A stretch of 64,000 nt of DNA, taken from NCBI RefSeq assembly GCF_964199755.1, contig NC_133906.1, positions 1,178,001 to 1,242,000 of the forward strand, read 5' to 3'. The notes under the pieces are model-generated. The model saw only the letters and a list, made by a program, of their open reading frames with translations, had not been told where the DNA came from and did not search any database. Of this stretch, positions 25,824-37,775 are shown piece by piece (position 1 is the first letter of the stretch; each line of letters starts with the position of its first letter). Source of the DNA: Larus michahellis. Its lineage: Eukaryota > Chordata > Aves > Charadriiformes > Laridae. The position numbers were made by a program, and so were the translations under genes.

Positions 25824-28598
25824 TCTCGCCCTGATCCAGGAACGGGTCTGTTTTGCTGCTGGTTTCTGAGTGGTTTCACTTATCTCTTTCCTCCTCCACT
25901 ACCTGAGGTTTCAAATGCTCCAGGGAGATGTCTCCATTAACCACAGTTTTCTTTGGCAGTTATATTTCATTACAGTCTCTCTTCCCGCTAATCCTTCCCA
26001 GCTTTTGTTGTTGTTATTTTTATTATGATTATTTTCACAAACCCTTTGTTTCCAGCTGTACTTAACCTGGCCGTGTCCCTTTAAATACCACAGCCCAGGC
26101 AGAATAGGGGATCAGTCCTTTGACAGGAGCTAAAGTCCTGTTTGATCTGGATTAGATGCTGATTTTGCTTACCAGACTAAAGACGGAGGGGGACCACGCA
26201 GCGCCTGTGTTTGCACAAACCTGCCTGGTTGCATTCCTCTTCCTCCCGGTGTCCAGCCGAAGGGGTGAGCGTGGGGCTGTGCACACAGCTTGAAACCCAA
26301 GCGGATAAACAGTCACTTTGTCTGGAGAGGGAAGAAAATGGAGGTGGGAGGACGGAGCCGGCAGCCCTGGGCTGTGCTGGAGAGCTGGCTGAGACTGCAG
26401 GCCCTTCCCCGGGGTGCGAGCAGCTCGGCACCCTGCGTCCGAGACGCCCAGGGGGATCCCCCAGCCCGCGGCGGACAGGAGGGCCCAGCTCGGTCTTGCC
26501 GCCCATCTTGCAGGCTGGGGCTTAATTATGGTATCCTGGGTCCCTAATGACCATCTCATGATGGGACTGGGTAGGATGTGGGGGCACTGAGACCTCCACG
26601 GTGCGCCGCACCCAGCAGATTGTGTTTTCTCCGAGGACTCCCATCCCCGCTGTGTTCTTTCCTCGCCCCCAGCTCCTGCCTCTTCCGCCCTTTTCTCTCT
26701 TCCGCCTGCCCGAAGGACAAGTATCTTCTCGTTCCCTCTGCAGTCTCCCTCCCCTCGCATCTTGCCCCTTCCCCCAGCCTGGAGCCCCCCCTGGAGCAGC
26801 AATGCCTCCTCGGTCCTCCTGCGCCTCAGCCCCTCCTGCCACGCTCCTTCTGCAAGCCACCGCGGCCAAACCAGGCTCCAGGGGAGATGGCGGGGGCCAC
26901 CAGTCAGCTCGGGCGCTGCGTGGATGAGAGCTGGGGCAGGGGGGCAGCCCCCATTCCACGCGCACGTACTCGCAGCAAAGTCAATTTATATCCCCCCCCA
27001 ACCCCCGAGGCTGTCTCGGTGGAGAAATGTCAGGACTCACAGCAAGGCAGCGAACCGCACGGCCGGTGGGAGCCCCCCGGGCCAGGGGGACCGGGCAGGA
27101 GCCGGGGCACCCCATGCCTCACTGCAGGGAGCGCGGAGCATGGAGTGGGCTCTGCCCCGGGCTGGCTTCACCCCACGTTCCTCAGATTAAAAGCATCAGG
27201 AAAAACCTGGAGAAAATCCTCCATTTTTACAGGACTTGCCCTTGTTTCGACAGTCACAGAGCTGTGCCGGGGGACCATCTCCCACTGGGGTGGTGCCCAG
27301 GTCACCCGGCAGCGGGAGATCTGTGTCCACGATGGCAAGGTGGAAGGATGTCAGTGGTGGTGATGCCACCGTCGCATGAGAGGGAGCATCCGAAGGGTCG
27401 CAGGACGCACCTGAGAGGTGCTGAGCTGTGAGGAGTGCTCCTGCTCGCTGCCCTGGTCCAGCACGATCCAGCTCTGCAGGAGAGAGGTGCAGGACCTGCG
27501 AGTCCTTCCTGAGCTCCCACCTCCCGGCTGGTCTGCTCCACAGACCAAACTGAAAACAAAACAAAGCTGAATCTGCCAGAGGTGAGGCAGCTTATGGCCG
27601 TGCCACCGCTGGAGGTATCATCACCCGCAACAGATGGTGCTTTAAAAAGAACAGGGCCAGCAAGTGAGATAAAATGCAGAAATTAATGACTGTAAAGGTC
27701 AAGCAGGATGTACTTATCGAGGCCCCGGTCCTCGGCTCCTGGAGGTGGGCTTGGCTGACTTGCACTGCTGCAGTCCCAACCTGCACAGCCAGAAGGCAAG
27801 CGGGCGCTGGCATCCTCTGCCTGCCAGCACCCGTGTCCCCCAAGACAAGAAGTTGTCCCCTCAACCCCCTCAGTCCCCAGGTGAGGATATGAAGAAAACA
27901 AGGGTCTCCCAGGGCTCTGACAGGTCAGAAAGATGCTGCGTTATGGTACGTGCAGGTAAGAGAGTCCCACTCTCTTGTCCTTGGCCATGGCGAACCCTCA
28001 TGGCAGAAGGTGGCCATGTGAGACACCCTGGGCACCATTCCTCTTCAACCAGGAAGAGAACAGACAAGGTGAGAAAGCAGGTGGCACCAGTTGGCCCATG
28101 GAGAAAAAGGGACTGAATAATTTGGGAGGTCTCATCCATGCTTGCCCTGTTCTCATACCCTTCCAGGGTTTGGTATAATCTGCTCTGAACACTTGCTGGC
28201 TCCTGGATTTGCCCATGAGACACAGGCCAGCAGCTCCTCCACTGCTGGTAGGCCTGTGGGGACTGTGTGATGGGACAGGCTTGGGGAACAGTGTCCAGCC
28301 ACACCAGCTGCAGGAGAAATCAACCCAAGGATCTCAAAGGCTTGGAACATGGTGTCCAGCCAAGGCCAGCTGCAGAAAAAGCCAGCCCAAGGGTCTCAAA
28401 GGCAAGGCAGAAGAGGGCAGGCCACCCATCCTGCCCTGGGGGAGGTCTCATCCTCAAAGGTGATGGTGCAAGAGGGGGCTGCAGGACTGGTTGGAGGGGC
28501 AAGGACACAGCAGCCTGGCCTTGCACTCCCACTATCCATGGTAGCAGCTGGATGGCTTCTCCAGCACTAAGTCCACTTGCAGCATCTTGGTGGGGGGA
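25824..28598. other. Intergenic, AT-rich island then GC-rich, no gene recognised
   Basis: 25880-26170 is AT-rich and unique (GTTATTTTTATTATGATTAT; ACCACAGTTTTC RUNX-like word) and could be a conserved element. 26370-26480 is CpG-rich. At 28291-28410 a 61-bp unit beginning GTGTCCAGCCA is tandemly duplicated. Open frames in 26578-27363 have no recognisable product. Confidence 0.5.
28291..28410. repeat. Two-copy 61-bp tandem duplication
   Basis: Copies at 28291-28351 and 28352-28410 share GTGTCCAGCC, CCAGCTGCAG, then CCCAAGG-TCTCAAAGGC in the same order, with scattered substitutions. It is a local duplication, not a known element. Confidence 0.75.
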
Positions 28599-29160
28599 CA
28601 CAGAATCACAGAATCACAGAATCACAGACTGGCCCACAGACTGGCCGGGGTTGGAAGGGACCTCTGGAGATCACCCCATCCAACCCCTGCCAGAGCAGGG
28701 TCACCCAGAGCAGGTGGCACAGGAACGCATCCAGGTGGGTTTGGAATGTCTCCAGAGACGGAGACTCCACCACCTCTCTGGGCAGCCTGTGCCAGGGCTC
28801 TGCCGACCTCAGGGTAAAGAAGTTCCTCCTCATGTTTAGGTGGAACTTCCTATGGTCAAGTTTGTGTCCGTTACCTCTTGTCCTGTCACTGGGCACCACT
28901 GAGAAGAGCCTGGCCCCATCCTCCTGACACCCACCCTTTCAGTATTGATAAGCTTTGATGAGGTCCCCCCTCAGCCATCTTTTTTCCAGACTGAAGAGAC
29001 CCAAATCCCTCAGCCTTTCTTCACAAGAGAGGTGTTCCATCCCCTCAGCATCTTGGTAGCCTTTTGCTGTCCCCTCCCCTGTCCTTGAACTGGGGAGCCC
29101 AGACCTGGACACAGCACTCCAGGTGTGCCCTCCCCAGGGCAGAGCAGAGGGGGAGGATGA
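28599..29160 (-). mobile_element. CR1 LINE 3' fragment with octamer tail
   Basis: Starts with three CAGAATCA units, the complement of the 8-bp tail repeat that ends CR1 elements, then GGTTGGAAGGGACCTCTGGA, GTTCCTCCTCATGTTTAGGT, TTGATGAGGTCCCCCCTCAG and ACACAGCACTCCAGGTGTGC. At about 560 bp it is one of the two longest CR1 copies here. No coding sequence survives. Confidence 0.95.
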
Positions 29161-30349
29161 CACACAACCCCCAAGACCGATGCTTCACCAGGGCTGTCAG
29201 CACCAGCATCAGCCAAGGGGGAGGCAGGTTCCAGGCTGCAAACCCCCCCAGCCTGGTCTGGTACCTGTCTCCTCTGCTAAGCCCCTGCTCAGCTGCTGTC
29301 ATTCACCCATCGTCACCCGGGGGCTGAAGGCTAATGCCGCGCCAGCCGCTCCCTCCCTGCCCGATAACACTGCGTCTTGCACTGAGTAGCCTCCTTCTGC
29401 TGTCACAGGCCGACCTATTTCTCACAAATCCTGACTGCTCTGGCCTTAAAACATCTTGACGCAGTGCTGGAACCGGCCTTGGCACAGCAGCGAGTCCCTG
29501 ATTAAGCAGGAGCCGCCACGGCTTGGCGTGGGCTTTGCAGCCGGCAGGCGCTGGCTGGGCGAGCAGAGCAGCCACAGCGCGGCTCGAATCAGGGGGCACC
29601 TACGTGCTCATCAGGAATCATCAGGAGTTATTCTTGACTAAAAGCTCAACCATGCTCCACGGTCCTTGTCACCGACAGCCGTGGGGTGCTGGAGGACAGG
29701 GTACGCTCTGGCGCTGAAGGTGATGACAGTGGGCCAGGGATGCAAGAGCAGTCCTTCGTGCGAGCAAAACCACCACACCCCAAGCACTCGTTCGTGCTGC
29801 ATGCGGGGCACGGGGATGGGAGCCGAGACCCCAAACCAAGACGGCTTCCTCCACAGAGGCAGCACTGCTGAGCTGCAGGCAGGGTGCCAGGTCTGGTGGC
29901 ACACGGGTCCCCAGGGCAGGAGCACCTCGGGCAGTTTCTGTGCAGCCTCAGCTACAGAAACCACCCAGTGATGCCTGCAGCAAAGTCCCCAGCCTCCTGC
30001 AGAGCCGCAGCAGGGCGGCCAGCCAGGGCACTTGGCCAGCTGGACCTGCAGCTTCACCTTGCTGGGGACCCAGCTCATCCCAAGGTAGGCTGGTGGGATG
30101 CAGGATGGGTGTCAGCTCCCACCTACAGGATCCTGTCCAAGGATGCTGCCGCCGGGTAAACATCCTCCTTCCCCGGCTCAGGCACAGGCAGGTCTCAGTG
30201 CATGGTGGTAGGTCAGGAAGCCTGGAAGTCCCAGAGGTGAAGTGATGTGGATGTCAAGCCTTAGGGTGATGAAGGATCTCCCGTAGTTCTTCCCTGAGAA
30301 ACGCCCTTTTCAGGCTTGCTCTGGTAGGGAGACGGCAATGAAGGTGACA
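29161..30349. other. Intergenic, no gene recognised
   Basis: GC-rich unique sequence. Short open frames occur on both strands without recognisable domains. A word resembling the miR-30 seed at 30156 has no hairpin. Confidence 0.55.
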
Positions 30350-30434
30350 GGAAGGTGTCCTTGCCCATGGTGGGGGGCGTGGAACTAGATGATCTTTAAG
30401 ATCCCCTCCAACCCAAACCATTCTGTGATTCTAT
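30350..30434 (+). mobile_element. CR1 LINE 3' tail fragment
   Basis: Only the last ~85 bp: TGTCCTTGCCCATGG, GGAACTAGATGATCTTTAAG, then CCTCCAACCCAAACCATTCT and GTGATTCTATTC. Severely 5'-truncated insertion. Confidence 0.88.
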
Positions 30435-33400
30435 TCAACATCCCAGAGTCCTGGTGAGACCCTCCTGCCTCCCTGTCCCACATCTCGGCACAGGAGGTTT
30501 CTGGTGCTCATTCCCAGCGCAGAAGCTACAAAGAGACCGAGGGATCCTTAGCCCGAATTTGAAAAATGTGCAACTATTCAGAAGAACTTCAGCCGGGGCT
30601 GAAGATTGGGCTGGAAAGCTCCCAGGAGCTGCGTGACATGGGGCAGGTCACCTGGCCAGCTGGGGGGAGCTGAATTGGGGTGGTGGGGGTGGTGTATTTC
30701 AATTAACGCTCACAAGTGAGCTGGCCCAGCAGCCCCAGGCTCCAGCCTTGAAGACGATGAGACAGCCTGAGCAAAGCCAGTGGGCGGTGGTGAGTGTCCC
30801 CCACGGCTGCCCAGGCCTGGTGGGGGATGGTCACCCCCGGCAGACCCGCGTCGGTGGTGTCCCGCTGCGGTGAGGCTGCCAAAGCTGGTGGCAGCGCAGC
30901 ACCAGGACACGCTGGGGAGCATCCACACACGGCCCAGCCTTGCAGGAGATGCTAGACATCCCTCTGCCCGGCATGGGGGCTCGCTGGACCCTGCCTTGGC
31001 CCCACAGCCCCCCAGGCTGGCAGCATCCCCACCAAGCAAACCCGAGCTGATCCCACCACCCCAACCCTCTACCACCGTCCTGTCCTTGGGGTGAACCACT
31101 GGGTCACTCAGCACCAGCCAGGACTCGACGCTCATGGCCGTCCCCATACCGCCAACGAGGGTCTCACAGCCCCCCTTGCCAAGACGCCGGCCCCTCCGTT
31201 GTCTCACCACCCCCCTCCCCACACCCCCGAGCCCCCGCGGGGCGCATGGCCGGCCCCAGCAGCAGGAGCCGGCTGCCGGCCGGGAGGTCACGCCTGGCCG
31301 GCGGCGCTCGCGGCGTCCCCGCCATCCGGCTCAGCTGAAGCACATTTTGTTCGGCGCTTCCTGCATCCTGCCCCATCCCCGCGCCGGGGGGGGCGGGTCA
31401 GCCCGGGGTCAGGCCGCTAATTGCAGCCTTGGGGACAGCGGGATGAGGTGGCCGCCAGCCCACCGTACCGGGCTGCGACCCGACAATGGGGGTCCCACTG
31501 CAGAGAGGGGCGGGTGACACCCCGCAGACGAGCTCGGCACCCCGCAATGTGCTGGGGTGCCCCTGCAGCAGGACGGGACGCGTCTCTGGCATCACCGCAG
31601 AGGTTGCAGCTCCTGCTGCCGGCTCTGCTGCAGCTCACCCCGGACCCAGGGCTGCGGATGCCGTCCTCCCCATGCTAGGCCAGCTCCACCACACAAACCA
31701 CCGCTGGCATGGCCGCTGCGCCGCTGCACACCCCACAGCAGGGTCCATCCTCTCCTGGCATCGCTTGCTGGCACCTTCCCACATGGAGCCACCATGGCCA
31801 AGAGGGGATTCGGACACGGCCGAGCCCTCTGCGACTGCTCGCCCCAGGGCCAGAGGCAGGTTTTGTTGCCCTTCTGCTAACTCTGTTTAATGTGGATGTT
31901 AATTAAAAGTGACCGCAGGCCAGCTCTTGTGGTAGCACCCAAGGTGCTCCCTCAGTGCCGTGGTGCCGAGCTCGTTATCATCATCCTGTGCTCCCCATGC
32001 CACCCGGCTGCCGGTGGCCACCCCGGCACCCAGCCCTGGTTGCCACTTCCCCCCCAGCAGCTGGGCAGGCAGCGGGGACAGCCTGGCATGGGGGCTGTGC
32101 CTGATGGTTGCACTGCGGCTGGGCGCGCTAGAGAGGATGGGCTTCACCCTCCGGGGATGCCCGAGGTCCTGCCTGCCTGGGCTGGAGCTCGTTAGGCACG
32201 GCTCATTGGCCAGCACAGGGCCATCCACCTCCACACACAGCCGGGGGGCACGGATGCAGCCCAGCATGGGGGTCAGCTAGAAGTAGGGTGGAGGGGCCAC
32301 CAGCAGCCCCAGCACCCCATCTCCTCCCACCTCCCCACCACAGCCAGGGGCTGAATCCCACCCTCTCTCTGGCTCCTTCCTTTCTCCCAAACCTGTTTCC
32401 CCTCCCGGGGAAGCCCCTGCTCTCCTTGTCCCCCATGAATGCCCACGTCCTCCCCGCAAGCACCGCGTGCCCCACTACGACTGCCCTCCCCTGCCAGTGC
32501 CCACCTCCCCTGCTAACACCCACGCTCCCCGCAAACGCCCAGGCTCCCTGCCAGTGCCCGCGGTCCCTGCCGATGCCCTGGCCAGAGGAGCCCGCAGGCG
32601 CTGGCACCGGAGGCGGAGGCTCTGGCGGAGCATCGCTCCCAAACCACCTGCCCATACCGCGCAGAGCGGCTGCACCGGCCTCCTTTCACCTCCTTGGAGC
32701 ATTTGGGCTGCCACGATGCACCCTGCCAGTGTCCCCATCGGGGTGATGGGGACACACGTCCTGTGCCTGGTGGCTCCCCCAGGGGGAAAGCAGAGCCGGG
32801 GACAACTGCTGTCCCTGGCGGGAGCAGGCAGTGCAGCAGCAGCATGGCACAGTGGGGTTTGCCACAGTTGGTGGCACTTCACTGAGTGCCGTCACTGCAC
32901 GCACAGCACCAAGCACAGCCCCGTTGTAGGTGACGTGGCCGGACACGGGGGACCAGCCCCATGGGGCAGCCGCAGCAGTCCCCAGCCCTGGCTGCTGGCG
33001 GGATGGAGCAGCACCCCGACTCCGCTGGCCCCACACCGGGTTGGGGCTGGAAATCTCTGCCTGCTGGTCCCCAGGACACTCTCCCAGCATGGGGCAGGGG
33101 CTGGCTCCCTCCCAGGTGCCAGGAGTGTGCGTTCACACCGCCCCAACCGTTAGCCACAGTCGTAAAAAAAACGCAGCCAGACTCCTTTTTCCCATAACAG
33201 CTCCCCCTTCACACACACCACATTCCTCCTAAGTGATTTCGGCTGTTGCCCGAGCAGCCTCAACTGGGAACCAGCTCCCCGCAGTGCCCAGCCAGTGCCA
33301 CCCAGCTTGGTGCACGAGCTGGGCACGCCATGCACCGCGGCGCCACTGGGGTGTGAGTGGGGGCCTTGGGCTTTGTCCCTCGCTAGGCTGGCCCGGCTCC

Positions 33401-34349
33401 ATCACCCTCGGTGTGAGCTCCAGCCATCCCCCCGGGCACCCGGGACCCGGCCATCAGCGTGACCTGGGTGCCCAGGGACCAAACCCCCCTGCCGGGCACC
33501 GCGGGGTGGAAGGCTGCTGGAGGTGGCGTTCAGGGCGGTTTTCCCCAGGGACCCCTCTGCTGGGTCCCGGCAGGTCGTTGCCCTGCAGGGACGGAGCCCA
33601 CGCACCGCCGTCGTCCCCCCGCCCTCCGCCTCCTGCGGGCGCACATCTGGTCAACAGATGCTGGCCCAAACATGGCTGGAGCCAGGGACAAAGGCTCCGG
33701 CTACCTCCTCCCAGCACGGCAGGGTCCAGGCAGCTCTGCCTCCTCCCCCAGGCTGGGACGACCCTCCGGGGGGTTGGAAGGAGGCAGGCAGCCCACCTGC
33801 CGGGCACCGTGCTCAGCGTGGCACCCCAAGAACCAGCCGTGACCTCGCCGGCTTGCCCACAGCCGAGCCCATCCCACGTCCCCACCACCCTGGATGGCTC
33901 CAGCCGGCCCAATGCCAACCCATCCATGGGTGCCACCAGCCGCTCATCTTCCCCAAGCCCACTCACCTTCAGGAGCTCGTTTCAGACTCAGCCCCACAAA
34001 ACGAGCCTGGCCACGGTTCCCCGTCGCACATTAATGACCTGGCTTTACCAAAACACATGGCGTTGCCCTACCTGGTAAAACTCCAGGCGGGTGACGCTGG
34101 GAAATATCCCCGGGAGGAGCCAGAGCTGGCTTATCCCAGCCGCTGCCGGGATTAACCGCAGGGATTTAGCAGCCGGGGTGGCTCCATCTCGGCCCATGGC
34201 ACCGTCCTGCCCCGGCCGGCCGCGCGTCAGCAGCGTCACCCGCGGGACGGGGCACACAGAGGCAGGGGGGAATAGGCCACCGTCGGCATTGGGGGGGCCC
34301 GGAGAGCTGGAAAGAGGGGTGGGAGAGAAATAACAAAGCTGTAAATCAT
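30435..34349. other. Intergenic DNA just downstream of CXXC5
   Basis: GC-rich and stop-poor, with overlapping open frames on both strands (for example 32467-33153 and 33233-34078) that show no recognisable domain. 31180-31400 is CpG-rich. 32490-32580 has a loose repetition of CCTGCCAGTGCCC-like words. No gene recognised. Confidence 0.5.
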
Positions 34350-34369
34350 GACACAAAACATGCATTCAT

Positions 34370-34375
34370 TTTATT
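34370..34375 (-). terminator. CXXC5: Distal poly(A) signal AATAAA of CXXC5
   Basis: AATAAA on the minus strand, at the point where AT-rich UTR gives way to GC-rich intergenic DNA. Cleavage is expected 10-30 nt further on, near 34345-34360. It is the best match for the full-length transcript end. Confidence 0.7.
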
Positions 34376-34517
34376 CACAAAAACAGCCTGGATCGCTAAA
34401 ACATTACAAACAGCATTTCAATTTAATGATGTAGAGAGAGCTGGAGAGACGGGGATTTGAACAGAAGAGAAATATCACTTTTCGTAACTGCTTCAGCACA
34501 GATCCTGCAATATTATT

Positions 34518-34523
34518 TTTATT
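34518..34523 (-). terminator. CXXC5: Alternative poly(A) signal AATAAA
   Basis: A second canonical hexamer inside the 3' UTR, about 850 nt after the stop. It could give a slightly shorter mRNA. Use cannot be judged from sequence. Confidence 0.4.
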
Positions 34524-35132
34524 TTGATTTTTAACTTCAGTTAAGTTTACAAAAAATTACTTCTAGGAGTAAACCGTTGCAATTAGGAGGTTTTTCTGTA
34601 CGCAGTGTTTCTTGTTCTATATTAATAAACTAACAATGACTTTTTTTTCTTTTTTTTTTCTTTTTTTTTTCTTTTTTTTAAATTCTTCTTTCCTTTTTCG
34701 AAGACCGCCGGTTGTGTAGCAATTGTTTTCTTCCGCCTTTTATACCGAACCTCTTGCGGGTTAAACTTACATAGGTGAATGGCTAGGAAAAGGGATACTA
34801 CATCGCTTTAAACATATTCTCATTTATAAACATGAAGTTGAGGCATTCTAGAAACTATCCACTCTATTGTATGATGGGAAAGAATCAAATAAAAAGTATA
34901 AATGAGGGTGCAATTAAACAACTGTGCTAAATTACAGTAGTGCTTATTAGTAACTAGATTTTAAAAGGTTACTGTAAATTTACATTCCCTACACAAGTAC
35001 TGCATCTTTCACACATAAACAACATCAACACCAAAACACAGAAAGAAACTGATTGTCCATACTCTGTCTATTAAGTCTTGGTACTTTACAGATCCATTGT
35101 TTTTTTTGTTTTTTTTTTCTCTTTTAATTATT

Positions 35133-35138
35133 TTTATT
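35133..35138 (-). terminator. CXXC5: Proximal poly(A) signal AATAAA
   Basis: Canonical hexamer about 230 nt after the stop, followed in mRNA sense by A-rich sequence. If used it would remove most of the 3' UTR. It lies next to homopolymer runs, so apparent cDNA ends here could be priming artefacts. Confidence 0.35.
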
Positions 35139-35368
35139 TGAAAAGCAGTTAAATGTCTGACTAGGACTCGAAGATGTTAAAACGAACGCAAAAAAAAAAA
35201 AAACAAAAAAAAAATTATAAAAACAGGAATGAGATTTGCGAGAAAATATTTTTGGTTCTAAAGAGACACAGGTGCATCCATTCATTTCAGCCAAAAATCC
35301 CTTGCCTGAGACAACACAAGCAAGCAGTGACATTGCACTTGGATGACAGAGCTTTGGGATTCCCGTTC

Positions 35369-35413
35369 CTACTGGAACCATCTGAACGCGGCTCCTGTAG
35401 GAAGCATCACCTT
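35369..35413 (-). CDS. CXXC5: CXXC5 terminal coding exon (residues 263-276 and stop)
   Basis: Too short for ordinary ORF detection, but it reads KVMLPTGAAFRWFQ then TAG in phase with the GAG codon that ends the preceding exon. This is the known CXXC5 C-terminus; CXXC4 ends differently. The acceptor is CAG at 35414-35416, preceded by an almost pure pyrimidine tract to about 35455. The intron between the two coding exons is therefore 35414-39990 (4,577 bp). The tail follows the zinc finger directly and is invariant enough to settle which paralogue this is. Confidence 0.96.
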   Translation of the reverse strand, partial: KVMLPTGAAFRWFQ

Positions 35414-35459
35414 CTGGAAAGGAAGAGAGACAGGGAGGGGGACAGAAGAAGAAGGGACA

Positions 35460-35800
35460 AGGCGTTAGGTCGGGTCCGGCACAGCCGCGCGGCACCAGGA
35501 TTGTGCACCCGCGCTTCCCCCCCACCATCCCTGTCCCGGCATCCCGCTCACCGGCCTTGGGACACCGGGATGCCGGATGGAGGGAGATGGGGGTCCCCCC
35601 GCCGCCAGCCCCCCTCCCCTCCCCGGCAGCTCGGCCATTGTTCCCGCATCCCCGCGCCGTGGCCGGCACAATGGCGCAGCCCCCGACTTCCCCTCCGGCC
35701 GATAGCGAGCACAATGGCCGGGCCGCGGTGAGCTGGCACGGCCCGGCACGGCGGCCCCCTCGCTGCCAGCCCCCACCTCCCCCCAACCATGGACGGCACC
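35460..35800. promoter_or_regulatory. Intronic CpG-rich pocket with three ACAATGGC words
   Basis: CpG dinucleotides are dense here compared with the rest of the intron. Three copies of an ACAATGGCSS word occur in 90 bp: 35632-35641 (minus orientation), 35668-35677 and 35711-35720 (both plus). The word resembles both YY1 sites (core ATGGC) and SOX HMG sites (ACAATGG). Its position just upstream of the terminal exon could reflect an internal promoter or enhancer. That is inference; only motif content and CpG density are seen. Confidence 0.35.
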
Positions 35801-37051
35801 ACCACGGATTTCTCGGCATCTCACAGCAGGAAGAGGGATGAAGGTGGCCGCTAACACAGTCCAAGTCCTACCAGGCTCGATCCCACACGCAACAAAGGGC
35901 CTGACGTCCAACGGGACCCTGTTGAAGCCACCTCCAGGGAAGGTGGTGTGGGAGCCATGCCCCCAACAGTTCTGCGGTCCTCTGGAAGGAGGACCTGGGA
36001 CACTTCCCAGCTGGGTGGGGGTGGGAAGCCTGCACAACATTCACGACACCACGGGTGGGAGTACGCAAGGACCATGATGTCTCTCAATGCCAATAGCCAC
36101 CCCCAGGCAAGGCCAAGCCATGCTAGCCAGCAGACAGGGCCACGCGACCGCCTGGAAGACGTGCCTCAGAAGGCCCTTCAGTTCCTGCATCTCCAAACCA
36201 GCACGGGACACCAACGGGAAACCAAGCCACAAGCTGCGGTGACGGGCACGGGGCAGCAGGCTGGGCTGCCATGGGGTGGTGGGGGGACAGCCCCAGCCCC
36301 AGCTCCTGGCATCAAGCCCTGCAGGGCTCAGGCCACCTCATGTGTTGTCCCAAGAGTCAAACCCATGCCACGTTCAGGTCCCTAACCCTGCGCGGGAGCC
36401 AGCCGGCTCTCATCGGGTCCTTCTCTTGGATCAGGATGCCCCCCAAGCCTCAATGAGTAACCAGGGCAGCGTCTCCCCCCACCCCGGTGGACCCCAGCGC
36501 GCTCGCTTCCACAGGGACCATGACCCAAACATGGGGCTTGGGCAAGGGGAGGGGGGCGAAGGACGAGAATGGGCAAGAGATGCCCATGGTGCCCAGCTAG
36601 GCTGCTGAGAGCTCGCAGCATCTCCCGCTCCCGGCCCGCGCCTGGTCCTCTGGGCAAACTGAGCTGGGCCAGGCAAGGAGCAGAGCGCTGCAGTCATCAC
36701 TTCTACCCCAAAGGTCTCTGCAACATGTCATCAGGCATCTGAGGAAGACACAAATGCCTCTGGCAAATGATGCACCGGGCTGTGGCACGGCATGCCACCC
36801 ACGCTGGATCCCACCCAAGGCACCGGACGCAGAACCGGCAGGACAGAGCGTGGCAGACTCACCAGAACAGGCCACCTACTCAGAGACATCATCCCAGGAG
36901 AGAGGAACGAGGGGACAGGAGGCTCCTAGTGGGTCTGAAAGGAGACGTCTGATACAGTCCACCTTAAACACCTCTGCCCCTTCGTTATTAAAGGAAGATG
37001 GAGAACCAGCTCTAATTTGGATGCCCAGGATAGATCCCCCCTCGTCCCCAT

Positions 37052-37349
37052 CATCACAGAATCTCTTGGGTTGGAAGGGACCTTCACAGACCAGCTAGTC
37101 CAGTTGCCCTGCCATGCACAGGGACATCTTTCACTACAGTAGTTTCCTTAAAGCCCTGTCCAACCTGACCTTGGACACTTCCAGGGATGGGGCACCTACA
37201 TCTTCTCTGGGGAACCTGTGCCAGTGTCTCACCACCCTCAGCATAAAACATTTCTTCCTTATGCCCAACCTAACCCTGCCCTCTTCCAGTTTAAAACCGT
37301 TGCCCCTTGTCCTGTCACTGCAGGCCTCGGTGAAAAGTCTCTCTCCATA
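37052..37349 (-). mobile_element. CR1 LINE 3' fragment inside CXXC5 intron
   Basis: TCACAGAATCTCTTGGGTTG, then CCTTGGACACTTCCAGGGAT and CAGTTTAAAACCGTTGCCCC, reads in reverse as CR1. It lies in the same orientation as CXXC5, about 2.6 kb downstream of the donor. Moderately diverged. Confidence 0.92.
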
Positions 37350-37689
37350 AAACTCACGTCAAGGTGGCAGTGACCCTCACACCAGCACTAGCTGGGGCAC
37401 CAAGGCACTCCAACGAGGCTTCTCCAGATGGAGAACAGCTCTGTTGAGTCAAATCCCAGCTCTGCATGGCCTTCATGTGACCTACAGCTCCGGGGACAAG
37501 CCTGTCCGGGGCTGCCCCCCAGCCCCCTCGGCGTTACCCGCAGCGGCTGGGGCTGGCAGAGCCCGGAGGAGCCTGGTCGGTGCCTGCTCCGAGCACCCGA
37601 CCTGCCTCAATCGGCCACCACCGGGACACCGGCAGCAACCGGTTATTTGGGCTCTGTAGACGTGCAGACAAAGCTTAACGGCGGCAGAG

Positions 37690-37775
37690 GGATTTAGCCC
37701 ATTTTTTAATGCTGCCATAAAGGTTTAATTCTATTTTTTTTACTGCTTGATTTTAGATCAACTTTTAATCACAGC
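37690..37775. promoter_or_regulatory. AT-rich intronic island (candidate conserved element)
   Basis: TTTAATGCTGCCATAAAGGT followed by TTTAATTCTA, T8 and TTTTAATCACAGC: unique AT-rich sequence with several TTTAAT words inside GC-rich intron. No repeat matches recognised. Regulatory role inferred from composition only. Confidence 0.22.

Larger units (their letters stand above)
34350..35368 (-). other. CXXC5: CXXC5 3' untranslated region
   Basis: About 1 kb of AT-rich sequence after the TAG, sharply different in composition from the GC-rich flanks, as is usual for a conserved vertebrate 3' UTR. In mRNA sense it contains long A-rich runs (complement of the T/C tract at 34640-34680 and T runs at 35100-35120), which would cause internal oligo-dT priming in cDNA libraries. 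The AT-rich block ends close to the distal poly(A) signal at 34370-34375, so I place the 3' end near 34350; the exact cleavage site is inferred. Confidence 0.8.

Noticed and set aside
30155..30180. GTAAACATCCTCC resembling the miR-30 mature sequence
   Set aside because: Match is limited to the seed and few bases after it, and no complementary arm is visible nearby.
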